Source of the DNA: Tenericutes bacterium HGW-Tenericutes-2 | Lineage (GTDB): Bacteria > Bacillota_I > Bacilli_A > Acholeplasmatales > Acholeplasmataceae | Assembly (NCBI GenBank): GCA_002839095.1 | Contig: PGXL01000005.1 | Span: 1 to 64,000 of the forward strand | Direction: 5' to 3' | Length of the DNA: 64,000 nucleotides | Shown: positions 26,747 to 36,706 of the stretch, piece after piece | How positions within the stretch are numbered: position 1 is the stretch's first letter | How the letters are laid out: every line of letters starts with the position of its first letter | The notes under the pieces: generated by a model | Seen by the model: the letters and a program-made list of their open reading frames with translations, nothing else | What the model was told of the DNA's origin: nothing | The model's database searches: none | Made by a program: the position numbers and the translations under genes

Positions 26747-29700
26747 TCAATTATAAACGAAATCATCCAAAAATAGGTCAAACAAATATAGCCAATGTTC
26801 CTTCGCATGTTTTGTTACTAAGATGATATGGACATGACCTTTGAAATATCCAAGTCTAACCTTGGAGGTCGATTCATTTGCTTTGTCAAATAATTTTTTA
26901 CCGTCAATTTTTTGTGAAGCTTCCATGGATAACACAAGTGTGACTTGACTAGATTCTACAATCGTTCGATGAACTCCAATTTTAGAGGAAAGCTTTTTAA
27001 ATAATTTTTCATACATGTAGAGTAATAAATCAGGATCTAATGCTCCAAATCTATCCGTGAGTTCATTCTTTAAATCTTCAACATCTGATACTCTATTGAG
27101 TTCTGCGATACGCTTATGAATTTCAATTCTGACTCCATCCTGTGATACATAGTTTGGATCAACATGACGAGGAGCGAAAACTTCTTCAATTTGAGTATCC
27201 TTAGGCTTTTCAAGTGATACTCCTGTGATTGCTTCCTCTAAAAGTTTCATGTAAAGCTCAATACCTACAGAATCGATAAACCCAGATTGTTCAGAGCCTA
27301 AAACATCTCCAGCACCTCTGATGGATAAATCTCTCATTGCGATTTTGAATCCGCTTCCGAGTGCAGTAAAATCTTGGATTGCCGAAAGTCTTTTCTTTGC
27401 TTCATCATTAATATTTTTATATGCATCATAAAGAAGGTAAGCATATGCAATGCGATCACTTCTACCCACTCTTCCTCTAATTTGATAGAGCTGAGATAGA
27501 CCAAGTTTATCTGCATCATGGATAATCAGTGTGTTTGTATTTGGAATATCAACACCTGTTTCAATAATTGTTGTTGAAACTAAAATATCGTATTCATGAT
27601 CAATAAAATCGCTTAATACGTTTTCTAATTGATCTCTATTGAGCTGCCCGTGTGCATAACAAATTCGAGCCTCAGGGACTAGCTTTTGAAGCTTATAAAC
27701 CATACCTTCAATGCCTTGCACAGTATTAAACAAATAAAACACTTGTCCCCCTCTTGCAAGCTCCCTAGTGATGGCTTCTTTAACCAATGCTTCTTGTCTT
27801 TCAACAACATAGGTTTGAACTGGATATCTATTTCTTGGAGGTGTTTCAATCATTGTTAAATCTTTTAATCCCATCATTGACATCTGTAAAGTTCTAGGTA
27901 TTGGCGTAGCTGATAGAGTTAGTGTATCTACATTCACTCTAATCTCTCTGATCTTTTCTTTGTGTTCAACTCCAAAGCGTTGTTCTTCATCAATAATGAG
28001 TAGACCTAAATCCTTAAACTTTACATCTCCAGATAAAAGTCGATGCGTTCCAATGACAACATCCACGTATCCTTTTTTTAATTTCTCTAGGGTTTCTTTT
28101 TGTTTCTTAGGTGTCACAAAACGGCTTAATAGTGCGACATTCGCGCCATACTTATCAAAGCGTTCCTTAAATGTGTAATAATGCTGTCTAGCAAGGACTG
28201 TCGTAGGGACGAGATATAGAACCTGCTTTTGATTCAGCACTGACTTAAATGCTGCACGCAGTGCGACTTCTGTTTTTCCAAAACCTACATCACCGCAAAT
28301 CAACCGATCCATCGGACGTTCTGATTCCATATCGTGCTTCGTTTCAATAATTGCTTTTTCTTGATCCTTAGTTGTTTCATAGATAAAATCTCTTTCGAAT
28401 GCAGCTTGCATTTCATTATCTTTATTAAATGCAAAACCAACACTTTGTTGACGCTGAGCATATAAAGCAATCAAGCGATCACTTAAGTCTTTGATTCGCA
28501 TTCTGACACTGGCTTTGGTTTTTGTCCACTGCTTTCCACCTAGCTTTGAAAGTTTCGGATGCATGCCATCATGACTGCTATATTTTAACACCATATCGAT
28601 TTGATCCATTGGTACATAAAGAATTTCATCATTCGCATAAATAATATGCAAATAATCTCTTTTTTCTCCCGATAACTCCATCGTCTTTAAGCCTACATAT
28701 TGTCCAATACCATAGTCATAATGTACAACAAAATCTCCGACGGTTAAATCTTCAATTCGTCTAATCTTAGTTGATTGATTGAGCACACTTCGATATCTAA
28801 TTGCAGGTCTAATTCGATAGGAAAATAATTGAGATTCATCGATAATTAGTAGATGGTCATGCTTTGAAAGAAATGACCCGTAGCTAGATTGGTTTAAAAG
28901 ATAAACCCCTGAATCATTATTAATTGATGTTGAAAAATCTATTTTTTTGTCAATTAGAGATGATTCAATTTCATTGTAGTAGTGCTTAGATGAGACACAA
29001 AAAATAATCTGATAATTTTGTGGAATGTCTCTAATATCCATATACATTAAAGCTAAATTACCTTGGTAGTTATTAACAGCAGAAACGCCTAAATCATAGG
29101 AATCATTTGGACTATTTAAACCAAAGTTATCAATCTCTATGTGGTTTTGCTTAAGTTGCTTTTCTAATGAAACTCTAAAAGGTATTTTTAAAAAATGATT
29201 GCCATTCATTGTTGTTGCATAGGTTTGCAAGTCACTTTCTATTGCTTCTTCATTGACTCTCATCTTATGAATATCTATCATGTATATCTTTTTATGATTT
29301 GAAAAATCCAGCAATGTCGTTTCAATCGAATTAAAAAACGGCATGTAAATAGTTAACCCATCAAGCTTGGTTCTCATCTCGATTGATTCAATATCTCTGT
29401 TTAATTTTTCTGTTTCTCTATCTGATAAAGTCATTTTAGAGAAGAAAGATGTAATCTTAGAAATAGCTTCTGCCTTCATTTGATCTGTATAAAATAATTC
29501 ATTCATCGGCGCAATCTCAATATACTCAAGACTCGCAAATGAGCGTTGTGTTTCCACATCAAAGACCTTAATCTGATCTAATACAGTATCAAAAAAATCA
29601 AGTCTATAGGGTTGACTGTTATTCAAAGTAAATACGTCAAGAATGTGCCCTCGAAGAGAAAATTCACCTGGTTTTTCAACAGTATATGTTCGTGAGTATC

Positions 29701-30163
29701 CACTATATACAAGAAATTGAACCAACTTGTCCATGTCATAGACTGCATCTTTTTCAATTTTTTTCACACTATTCTCATAGTCTTTTGCAGTAAGCTGTCT
29801 TTGACATAAGCCCTGTAATGTAGTAATTACTATATATGGTTTTCCTGTCATTAACATTTTTAGTGTATAAAGTCTTTCGCTTTTAAACTCTGGACTTCCT
29901 AAGGCCATAATTGATGTCAATGTTTGATCGGCAGGATAGAATAAAACGTCCTCCGAATCTATCATCTGACTAATCGTATCGTAATATTTTTGAGCTTCAT
30001 ATAGATTAGGGGTCACAACAAAAACGGTATTTTTGTTCTCTAAAAAATCTGTGACACATAAATATGCATTATACGTGTCATTTGAAGACTTAAAAAACAT
30101 CGGTTTCGATGTTTTTTGAATCACTTTTTTTAAGTTGGGCTTGTCTCGTAAAAATTCTATCAT
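26747..30163 (-). CDS. mfd: Transcription-repair coupling factor Mfd
   Basis: A 1138-residue DNA translocase that removes stalled RNA polymerase and recruits UvrA. The N-terminal UvrB-like domain is followed by the RNAP-interaction domain (TVGDFVVHYDYGIGQYVGL, about residues 480-498). The SF2 helicase core carries Walker A GDVGFGKTEVA, the DEEQRFG box and SATPIPRTLQ. The C-terminal TRCF domain follows. Length is full. It lies after pth with a terminator between. Confidence 0.97.
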   Translation of the reverse strand: MIEFLRDKPNLKKVIQKTSKPMFFKSSNDTYNAYLCVTDFLENKNTVFVVTPNLYEAQKYYDTISQMIDSEDVLFYPADQTLTSIMALGSPEFKSERLYTLKMLMTGKPYIVITTLQGLCQRQLTAKDYENSVKKIEKDAVYDMDKLVQFLVYSGYSRTYTVEKPGEFSLRGHILDVFTLNNSQPYRLDFFDTVLDQIKVFDVETQRSFASLEYIEIAPMNELFYTDQMKAEAISKITSFFSKMTLSDRETEKLNRDIESIEMRTKLDGLTIYMPFFNSIETTLLDFSNHKKIYMIDIHKMRVNEEAIESDLQTYATTMNGNHFLKIPFRVSLEKQLKQNHIEIDNFGLNSPNDSYDLGVSAVNNYQGNLALMYMDIRDIPQNYQIIFCVSSKHYYNEIESSLIDKKIDFSTSINNDSGVYLLNQSSYGSFLSKHDHLLIIDESQLFSYRIRPAIRYRSVLNQSTKIRRIEDLTVGDFVVHYDYGIGQYVGLKTMELSGEKRDYLHIIYANDEILYVPMDQIDMVLKYSSHDGMHPKLSKLGGKQWTKTKASVRMRIKDLSDRLIALYAQRQQSVGFAFNKDNEMQAAFERDFIYETTKDQEKAIIETKHDMESERPMDRLICGDVGFGKTEVALRAAFKSVLNQKQVLYLVPTTVLARQHYYTFKERFDKYGANVALLSRFVTPKKQKETLEKLKKGYVDVVIGTHRLLSGDVKFKDLGLLIIDEEQRFGVEHKEKIREIRVNVDTLTLSATPIPRTLQMSMMGLKDLTMIETPPRNRYPVQTYVVERQEALVKEAITRELARGGQVFYLFNTVQGIEGMVYKLQKLVPEARICYAHGQLNRDQLENVLSDFIDHEYDILVSTTIIETGVDIPNTNTLIIHDADKLGLSQLYQIRGRVGRSDRIAYAYLLYDAYKNINDEAKKRLSAIQDFTALGSGFKIAMRDLSIRGAGDVLGSEQSGFIDSVGIELYMKLLEEAITGVSLEKPKDTQIEEVFAPRHVDPNYVSQDGVRIEIHKRIAELNRVSDVEDLKNELTDRFGALDPDLLLYMYEKLFKKLSSKIGVHRTIVESSQVTLVLSMEASQKIDGKKLFDKANESTSKVRLGYFKGHVHIILVTKHAKEHWLYLFDLFLDDFVYN

Positions 30164-30176
30164 TTTGCCTACCTAG

Positions 30177-30204
30177 ATAGTAAAACCCAAACCTACGTTT
30201 GGGT
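30177..30204 (-). terminator. Terminator between pth and mfd
   Basis: ACCCAAAC and GTTTGGGT (30204-30185) form an 8-bp stem, followed by TTTTAC on the minus strand. The pth stop codon lies in the loop, so the last pth codons encode the 5' arm. Confidence 0.7.
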
Positions 30205-30762
30205 ATTATACTTTGTCATAATATCCTTATAGGATACATCTTTAATGAATAAATCAATAATTTCAGTCGATTGAAGGATTGCCTTGTGCAATATGGATAA
30301 CTGATCTTGTGTAAATTGGCCAAGAACATATTGATCAAGCGGCATGACTGGATTGTTATCAATACCAATTCTTACACGTTTAAAATCTTCTGTGTGAATT
30401 AATCCGATGATATTTCTTAATCCGTTGTGTCCACCGTGACCACCTGTTTCTCTCAATCTAAGCTTACCAGTATCTAAATTAACATCATCAACAATGACTA
30501 GTAAATCCTCAATCGCTATATCGTAATATTTCATTATTTTTGAAATCGCTTCTCCTGATAAATTCATAAATGTTGAAGGTTTTGCGAAGCATACCTTCTT
30601 ACCATTCATATTTAGAATTGCAACTTCAGCATTAAATTTAGAATCGAACTTTGCTTGTTCACCTGTAACTCTTAACACTTCATCGATGACCATAAAGCCT
30701 ATATTATGTCTTGTTTTTTGGTATTTTAATCCCGGATTACCTAACCCTACTACAAGTTTCAT
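30193..30762 (-). CDS. pth: Peptidyl-tRNA hydrolase
   Basis: A 189-residue enzyme that releases peptides from prematurely dissociated peptidyl-tRNA. [20 protein letters not shown] gives the catalytic His and tRNA-contact residues; [36 protein letters not shown] and RVRIGI are conserved. The ATG overlaps the prs stop (ATGA), so the two are coupled. Confidence 0.96.
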   Translation of the reverse strand: MKLVVGLGNPGLKYQKTRHNIGFMVIDEVLRVTGEQAKFDSKFNAEVAILNMNGKKVCFAKPSTFMNLSGEAISKIMKYYDIAIEDLLVIVDDVNLDTGKLRLRETGGHGGHNGLRNIIGLIHTEDFKRVRIGIDNNPVMPLDQYVLGQFTQDQLSILHKAILQSTEIIDLFIKDVSYKDIMTKYNTQT

Positions 30763-31739
30763 ACATCCTTCTCGTGATGAGTGATTTTGTCGAAAATTTG
30801 GCTTATTGGTTCATCTTTAACAATATGTAGAATCGATTGTCCTAATAATGGTCCAATCGAAAGCTGTGTAATTTTAGGTGATTTCTTTTCAACTGGTAGC
30901 TGGATTGTATCTGTAACAACAACTTCACAAATGACTGATTCATTTAATCTTTCTATCGCTGGTCCAGAAAAGACTGCATGAGTTGCTGCTGCATATACTT
31001 TTACTGCACCTGCTTCAATTAATGCTTGAGCAGCTGCAACTAATGTTCCAGCAGTATCGATAATATCATCAACCATAATTGCAGTTTTACCTGAAACATC
31101 CCCAATAATGTTTTGAACTTCTGCTTTATTAGGTTCTGGACGACGCTTATCAATAATAGCTAGTGGTGCATCTAAAATACGTGCAAATATTCTTGCGCGA
31201 GTCACTCCACCATGATCCGGTGATACCACTACAACATTTTGTAATTTTTTAGTATATAAGAAATAGTCCGCTAAAAGTGGAGATGCAGGAAAATTATCAA
31301 TAGGAATATTAAAGAATCCTTGAATCTGTGCTGCATGTAAATCAATACATATTACACGATCTGTGCCTGCTACCTGTAGCATATCTGCAATCAATTTCGC
31401 AGTTATAGGTTGTCTTGATTTTGCTTTTCTATCTTGTCTTGAATAGCCATAATATGGCATTAAAACAGTTATTGTTTTTGCTGAAGCTCTCTTTAGGGCA
31501 TCCACCATAATCAATAATTCCATAACATGCTCGTTCGCTGGAGCTGAAGTCGATTGTATAACAAATACATCGTGTCCACGCACACTATCCTCAATATTTA
31601 CAGATATTTCTCCATCTGCAAATCTAACGACTTCTGCTGAACTGAGTTCAATGTTCGAAGCCTTTGCAACTTCCTCTGCTAATGCTTTGTTTGAGTTTAA
31701 TGCAAATAACTTAACTTTCTTTCCATCAACAATTGACAT
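30759..31739 (-). CDS. prs: Ribose-phosphate pyrophosphokinase (PRPP synthetase)
   Basis: A 326-residue enzyme making PRPP for purine, pyrimidine and NAD synthesis. The PRPP-binding loop is [11 protein letters not shown], the catalytic flexible loop is RRPEPNKAE, and [18 protein letters not shown] is intact. The ATG at 31739 has AAGGAG 11 nt upstream and starts [14 protein letters not shown]; the frame extends to 31775 but without a site. It forms a unit with pth. Confidence 0.96.
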   Translation of the reverse strand: MSIVDGKKVKLFALNSNKALAEEVAKASNIELSSAEVVRFADGEISVNIEDSVRGHDVFVIQSTSAPANEHVMELLIMVDALKRASAKTITVLMPYYGYSRQDRKAKSRQPITAKLIADMLQVAGTDRVICIDLHAAQIQGFFNIPIDNFPASPLLADYFLYTKKLQNVVVVSPDHGGVTRARIFARILDAPLAIIDKRRPEPNKAEVQNIIGDVSGKTAIMVDDIIDTAGTLVAAAQALIEAGAVKVYAAATHAVFSGPAIERLNESVICEVVVTDTIQLPVEKKSPKITQLSIGPLLGQSILHIVKDEPISQIFDKITHHEKDV

Positions 31740-31810
31740 GTAATTCACTACTCCTTCGATTTCTCTCGTTTTCATTATACATGAAAAGACATCTATTTTA
31801 ACGGTTTTTC

Positions 31811-31856
31811 CTCAAAAAAAAATCTTTTTGCACGGATGTACAAAAAAGATTTTTAT
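31811..31856 (-). terminator. Terminator after spoVG
   Basis: On the minus strand AAAATCTTTTTTGTAC and GTGCAAAAAGATTT pair around ATCC and run into a stretch of nine T. It separates spoVG from prs. Confidence 0.85.
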
Positions 31857-31881
31857 TCATTCATTTTTCACTTAAATCAGT

Positions 31882-32163
31882 CTATTCTTCATCGGTTGAA
31901 GATGGGTTAGCAAGTGCTTCATTATATGCAACAACAATTGCATCTTCAATCACTTTACGCATCTCGCCATGAATTGGGTGAGCAATATCTCTGAAGGTTC
32001 CGTTAGGTGTCTTCTTGCTAGGCATCGCTACAAAAATGCCATTTTCGCCTTCAATGATACGAATGTCATGCACAACAAAACTTTCGTCGAAAGTAATGGT
32101 TGCTACTCCCCTAAGTCTGCTTTCGCTGCTAACAAGTTTTACTCTTACATCAGTAATCTTCAT
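31882..32163 (-). CDS. spoVG: SpoVG family RNA/DNA-binding regulator
   Basis: A 93-residue SpoVG. It is a small nucleic-acid-binding regulator known in Bacillus, Listeria and Staphylococcus; there is no sign of sporulation genes here. MKITDVRVKL, SFVVHDIRIIEG, GIFVAMPSKKTPNGTFRDIAHPI and a short acidic tail match the family. GGAGGGC lies 4 nt before this ATG; an earlier ATG (32175) is less likely. A TATAAT -10 lies about 40 nt upstream. Confidence 0.95.
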   Translation of the reverse strand: MKITDVRVKLVSSESRLRGVATITFDESFVVHDIRIIEGENGIFVAMPSKKTPNGTFRDIAHPIHGEMRKVIEDAIVVAYNEALANPSSTDEE

Positions 32164-32232
32164 TTTGCCCTCCAAGACGTCCTTTATTTATAAATAAATT
32201 ATAGCATACTCGATGAATATATTAAAGTTTTT

Positions 32233-33054
32233 TTACGCTTTTGGCTTTGTTTTGATGCTTTCAAGCCCAGAATTGAGAATTTTTTCTCGTAATTGTTCAT
32301 CATTTTTGTTAAATGATAATATATAAAATGTTGAACCACTACCAGTCATGAATGCACTTCGGTCAATACGCTTGATGTCTTTATATTGTTTTCTCAGTTC
32401 GGGATAGCATTTTAGTGTGGTTTTCAGTAGATGATTATATGTCTTTTTAAAAAACAGGTCATATTTTTCATTTAAATAATTGATAAATAACCGATTAAAC
32501 CTTCTTGGATTGTGTTTTGTGCGATGGTTTTGAAAAACTTTTTTCGTGGAAACGTTGATTGCTGATGGAAAAAGATAGATTGATTCGATCTTTGGTAATT
32601 CAATATAAAGTATATTTTCCCCGCGTCCATAAACGAATGCTGGTTTATTATATAAACAAAACAACGTATCTGAACCAAGACTTAAGGCTAAATCTTCCAT
32701 TTCGGTATCCTCTAAATTCAGATTCCAAAGTATATTTAAGCCTCTGATGGTTGCTGCTATATCTGCAGAACCTCCACCTAGACCGGCACCTATAGGTATT
32801 GATTTACTAAGTATAATTTTAACCCCATCTTTGACATTATACTTATCTTTTATAAGCTTTGCAGCATGAATTATTGAGTTATTTTCAATCTCGATATTTG
32901 ACTCTAAAACAACATCTTGATGACTTTCAAAAGTTAAAGCATCGTGTAGTTCAATAGGGATCATAATCATTTTTAAATCATGAAATCCATCAGATCTTTT
33001 CTTTTCAACATCGAGCAATAAATTGATTTTTGCATAGGCTATTTCTTTAATCAT
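32233..33054 (-). CDS. ispE: 4-diphosphocytidyl-2-C-methyl-D-erythritol kinase
   Basis: A 273-residue GHMP kinase of the MEP isoprenoid pathway. The ATP loop IPIGAGLGGGSADIAATIRG and the N-terminal AYAKINLLLDVEKKRSDGFH are diagnostic; the C-terminal TGSGSTFYIL is present. It overlaps rsmA by 8 nt. Together with uppP it implies isoprenoid lipid carriers in this organism. Confidence 0.94.
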   Translation of the reverse strand: MIKEIAYAKINLLLDVEKKRSDGFHDLKMIMIPIELHDALTFESHQDVVLESNIEIENNSIIHAAKLIKDKYNVKDGVKIILSKSIPIGAGLGGGSADIAATIRGLNILWNLNLEDTEMEDLALSLGSDTLFCLYNKPAFVYGRGENILYIELPKIESIYLFPSAINVSTKKVFQNHRTKHNPRRFNRLFINYLNEKYDLFFKKTYNHLLKTTLKCYPELRKQYKDIKRIDRSAFMTGSGSTFYILSFNKNDEQLREKILNSGLESIKTKPKA

Positions 33055-33832
33055 ATTTCCACACTCCAGCGAGCTTAATGAAATCGTGAATTGTTAATGC
33101 TTCTGCTCTAACATTTGTATTAAATCCATTTTCAACTAAAAAAGATTCAAGTTCTTCCTTAGGCACTTGAAAGCCTTGGTGCCAGTTATTGACTAAAGTC
33201 TTTCTTTTTTGAGTGAAGGCTTCCTTAACCATGCGAATAAATAATTTTTCTTTTTCCGGTTCAATTAAGGGGTTACTTCTTTTGACAATACGAATAACCG
33301 CGCTATCTACATTAGGGACTGGGTAAAACATATGTCTTTTCACATCCATCATTTTTGATGCTTCAGCATGATATTGAAGGATGATGGATAACGCATTATA
33401 TTCTTTATTATTGGGACTTGCTAAAAGTCTTTCGCATACTTCTTTTTGAATCATTAAAGAAGCTGTTTTTATATTTTTTGTTTCAAGAAGCTTGAACAAA
33501 ATTGGTGTTGTGATGTAATAAGGGACGTTAGCAACTACATGGATATCCTCTTTGTATAGGGATAAATCAGCTGTTAGAAAATCTTGATAGATGATTTCTA
33601 AATTCTCGTGCTTACTTTCAAGTTCATTTAAGATTGGCTTTAAAGATTCATCAATTTCATATGCAATCACCTTTTTAGCTGAAGTGGCCAAAAAGGTAGT
33701 TAAGGCACCCTGCCCTGGACCTACCTCTATTACAAACTGATTCGCAATGTTTGATTCTCGAACAATTTTCATTAAAAGGTTTTTATCTCTTAAAAAATTC
33801 TGTCCGAACTTCTTTTTTGCTTGATGGTTCAC
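33047..33832 (-). CDS. rsmA: 16S rRNA dimethyladenosine transferase RsmA (KsgA)
   Basis: A 261-residue methyltransferase that dimethylates A1518/A1519 of 16S rRNA. KKKFGQNFLRDKNLL, SAM loop VIEVGPGQGALT and the catalytic NVPYYITTPI motif (NxPY) are clear. It overlaps rnmV by 4 nt and ispE by 8 nt; rnmV-rsmA adjacency is conserved across Bacillota. Confidence 0.96.
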   Translation of the reverse strand: MNHQAKKKFGQNFLRDKNLLMKIVRESNIANQFVIEVGPGQGALTTFLATSAKKVIAYEIDESLKPILNELESKHENLEIIYQDFLTADLSLYKEDIHVVANVPYYITTPILFKLLETKNIKTASLMIQKEVCERLLASPNNKEYNALSIILQYHAEASKMMDVKRHMFYPVPNVDSAVIRIVKRSNPLIEPEKEKLFIRMVKEAFTQKRKTLVNNWHQGFQVPKEELESFLVENGFNTNVRAEALTIHDFIKLAGVWKYD

Positions 33833-34362
33833 TTGAGTACCTCAATCACTTCTTTTTGGCATATATCGAACATTCTTAATCGATGATATAGTGTTTTACC
33901 ATTCACATATCCAATTTTTAAATCCTTAGAAATCTTTTCTCTTAAGCTTTTGCTATCTTTATTTCCGGTTAATTTCATATCATATAAAAATGTATGTGTG
34001 ATATCACTTTTTGATTCATGAGAGACGATTTTAATGTCCTTAAGTGCCTCTAATATATCCTTTTCTGATGCATGTTCTATACCAATTTTTTTTCTGTTTT
34101 TACTGTAGGCGACCTCTTTATCTAAAAATGCATGATAGATATTTTTGACTTGTTTAGATAGTAGTCTTCTAATTCTTTCTCCAGCATGATCAGGGTCTAG
34201 AAATAAAATAATATCATGTGTAGCATCCAATTCCTTCAATAATTCTACAGATTCAATATTAATTGCACTGCCGTTGGTTGTTACAACAGCGACATCTGGA
34301 AATATCCTTTTTAATCGATTGGCATCATTTCTGCCTTCAACAACAAAAACTTTAGGTCTCAT
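33829..34362 (-). CDS. rnmV: Ribonuclease M5
   Basis: A 177-residue Toprim-fold nuclease that matures 5S rRNA. VFVVEGRNDANRLKRIF carries the Toprim Glu, and LFLDPDHAGERIRRLL carries the DxD motif. It overlaps the HD gene and rsmA by 4 nt on each side. It is the usual partner of rsmA. Confidence 0.94.
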   Translation of the reverse strand: MRPKVFVVEGRNDANRLKRIFPDVAVVTTNGSAINIESVELLKELDATHDIILFLDPDHAGERIRRLLSKQVKNIYHAFLDKEVAYSKNRKKIGIEHASEKDILEALKDIKIVSHESKSDITHTFLYDMKLTGNKDSKSLREKISKDLKIGYVNGKTLYHRLRMFDICQKEVIEVLK

Positions 34363-35564
34363 TTCTTTTTATAGAAAAACTTAGGATCTGTTTTTGTTCC
34401 ACTAAGCATTAAACTTTCGATAATTTTAGATTGTTCCTTCAATGTCGATATTTTTCCATTTTCTAATAAAATGTAGATTTTATCACCAAAGCCTTCACCG
34501 TCGTCATTATACGTAGAATTATGTACAGTGCGATGAGAAGTATAATACTTTAATTCATCTATAGAATATTGTTTTTTGATTTCGTTTATTTTTTCTTGAT
34601 TTTCTTCGGTGTCATTCAAATAACCCCATATCTTTCGATTTAAAAAATCATTTGCTAGGGATTTAAGAATTTCATCCTTTGAGTTTCTAAAGCTCAATAT
34701 TAAGCCGTTAATATAAAAATCATCAATTTCGATATAACTATCTAAATTAGATGGATCTTCCATCACCTTTTGAAGCGGTTCGACATTACCTTTGAATTCA
34801 AATCCTGCAAGTAATAAATCCTTGACTCGCTTATAGATCTTCTCTAAAACGACCTCATAAGCTCTTGCTACTGGATGATAATAAACCTGCCAGTACATAT
34901 GATATCTAGCAATTAAGTAATTTTCAATGGCATGAATACCAGAAAGCTTAAATACAACCTGTCCATTTTTAATATATAAAACACGAATTAGACGATCAAC
35001 ATCAATATGACCATACGCTGCTCCAGTGAAATAAGCATCTCTTTCCAAGTAGTCTAAACGATCAACATCAAGTTGACTTGATATCAATTGTTCGATTAAT
35101 GGAAATTTCTTTTTTTTCAAAATGATAGAAGCTACATCGGATGCAAACTCTTTATCAATTGAACTAAGCGCTTGATAGACCTCTTGATCATGCATAATTA
35201 ATGCTGCACCAATCTTTTCATGATCAACACCAAATACATCCTCAAAGGCATGAGAATAAGCACCATGTCCAATATCATGTAACAAGGCAGCACTTAAAAA
35301 TACAAGCTTGTCTCTTTCAGAGAGTGCATTTTGAATATCAGAAACCGTTAAAAAGCGATTTGCAATTTCATATACACCTAAGCTATGAGAAAACCTTGAA
35401 TGCTCTGCACCATGAAAAACCATTTGAACGCCACTTAATTGACGCACTCTTCTAAGTCTTTGAAATAAAGCAGAGTCAATAATTTTTCTAATCAATTCAT
35501 AATCCACATGGATAAATCCATACAATGGATCCTTGAAAACCTGTTGTTTCGCTAATTTTTTCAA
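34359..35564 (-). CDS. HD-domain phosphohydrolase (YwfO-like)
   Basis: A 401-residue HD-superfamily protein, related to dNTP triphosphohydrolases and Bacillus YwfO. Metal ligands are in GAEHSRFSHSLGVYEIA and the HD motif in ALLHDIGHGAYSHAFE; QLDVDRLDYLERDAYFTG follows. The nucleotide substrate is not certain. It overlaps rnmV by 4 nt, so it leads the run HD-rnmV-rsmA-ispE. Confidence 0.85.
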   Translation of the reverse strand: MKKLAKQQVFKDPLYGFIHVDYELIRKIIDSALFQRLRRVRQLSGVQMVFHGAEHSRFSHSLGVYEIANRFLTVSDIQNALSERDKLVFLSAALLHDIGHGAYSHAFEDVFGVDHEKIGAALIMHDQEVYQALSSIDKEFASDVASIILKKKKFPLIEQLISSQLDVDRLDYLERDAYFTGAAYGHIDVDRLIRVLYIKNGQVVFKLSGIHAIENYLIARYHMYWQVYYHPVARAYEVVLEKIYKRVKDLLLAGFEFKGNVEPLQKVMEDPSNLDSYIEIDDFYINGLILSFRNSKDEILKSLANDFLNRKIWGYLNDTEENQEKINEIKKQYSIDELKYYTSHRTVHNSTYNDDGEGFGDKIYILLENGKISTLKEQSKIIESLMLSGTKTDPKFFYKKK

Positions 35565-35581
35565 GGGTTACCTCCTAAGGT

Positions 35582-35604
35582 AAAAAAGTGCCTATGCAGG
35601 CACT
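35582..35604 (-). terminator. Terminator after pduL
   Basis: AGTGCCT GCAT AGGCACT followed by TTTTTTA on the minus strand. The pduL stop (35605-35603) overlaps the stem. Confidence 0.85.
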
Positions 35605-36193
35605 ATTCGTTAATTGTGTATGATTTGACAAGCTCAACCATATCACCAGTGTTCAGCATAAATGCACTGCCATCATCTGTATCTAAATGACAATCCAGTC
35701 TAAATTGTGGATGAACACGGCATAATACGTTGTCTAAAATACCTGCCTTGATTCCCCCGATTTTAAGACTAACAACCTGACGATCAACTACACCAAATTG
35801 AATTGCTTCTTCTGGTGAAAAGTGAATATGGCGATCTGCAATAATGACACCCTCTTCAATCTTAACTTGACCCTTAGGTCCAACTAGAGTTGCAGCACCA
35901 GATCCCTTGACATCACCTGAAGATCTCACTGGAGCAACAAACTTAAAACGAAGTGCATCACTCTTTGAAATTTCAACTTGGGATGCTGGGCGAACTGGCC
36001 CTAAAATACGTACCCCTGCTAATAATTTTCCATCTGGACTAATCACATCAACCTTTTCTTCTGCGGCATATTGGCCTGGTTGTGTTAGTTCTTTCATCAC
36101 TGTGAGCTCATATCCTGGACCAAAAAGTGTTTCCAAATGCTCCTTCGTTAAATGAAGATGACGTCCTGATATACCTACTGGTATTTTTTTCAT
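35603..36193 (-). CDS. PduL-type phosphate acyltransferase
   Basis: A 196-residue phosphotransacylase of the PduL family, which exchanges acyl-CoA and acyl phosphate. Zinc-binding histidines are in GISGRHLHLTKEH and IIADRHIHFSPEE; LRILGPVRPASQVEIS-like text (VRILGPVRPASQVEIS) and DTDDGSAFMLNTGDMV are typical. It probably makes acetyl phosphate from the acetyl-CoA produced by PflB, giving ATP via an acetate kinase outside the window. No microcompartment-targeting helix is obvious. It is divergent from the HIT gene. Confidence 0.88.
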   Translation of the reverse strand: MKKIPVGISGRHLHLTKEHLETLFGPGYELTVMKELTQPGQYAAEEKVDVISPDGKLLAGVRILGPVRPASQVEISKSDALRFKFVAPVRSSGDVKGSGAATLVGPKGQVKIEEGVIIADRHIHFSPEEAIQFGVVDRQVVSLKIGGIKAGILDNVLCRVHPQFRLDCHLDTDDGSAFMLNTGDMVELVKSYTINE

Positions 36194-36289
36194 ATATAAT
36201 TCCTCCTACATACGTAAGTGATTATATCATTTTTTATGGTAGTTTTCAATCAAATTATGATAGAATAAAGCCAAGAAGGGGGTATAACT

Positions 36290-36706
36290 ATGCCTACTAT
36301 ATTTTCAAAAATTATTGCGAGAGAAATTCCCGCACACTTCGTTTATGAGGATGATTTGGTTGCTGCATTTCTTGATATTTCACAAGCTACAAAAGGACAT
36401 ACCTTAGTCGTTTCAAAAGCTTTATATCCAACGATATTCGATGTTCCAGAAGACGTTGCTGCTCATCTTTTTGCTGTTGCTACAAAGGTAGCTAGAGCTA
36501 TCCAAAAGGCATTTAATGTTGAAGGATTAAACATTTTAAGCAATAACGGTGAAGTTGCAGGTCAAACCGTGTTTCATTTCCATCTACATTTAATTCCACG
36601 TTATATTAAAGAAGAAGTATCATTCCAGCTGAAGAACAATACAGGTAATTTAAGTCCGGATGATTATAAAGAAAGAGCCCGCTTAATTAAAGAGGCTCTA
36701 TTGTAA
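36290..36706 (+). CDS. HIT family protein
   Basis: A 138-residue histidine-triad nucleotide hydrolase, probably Hint-like. The triad is HFHLHLIPRY near residue 97; CIFCxI-type zinc text is replaced by IFSKIIAREIPAHFVYEDD, so the N-terminal Cys pair is missing. One of three plus-strand genes left of the origin. AAGGGGG lies 8 nt before the ATG and a TAGAAT -10 lies upstream. Its 3' end overlaps the end of the convergent kinase gene by 20 nt. Confidence 0.92.
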   Translation: MPTIFSKIIAREIPAHFVYEDDLVAAFLDISQATKGHTLVVSKALYPTIFDVPEDVAAHLFAVATKVARAIQKAFNVEGLNILSNNGEVAGQTVFHFHLHLIPRYIKEEVSFQLKNNTGNLSPDDYKERARLIKEALL

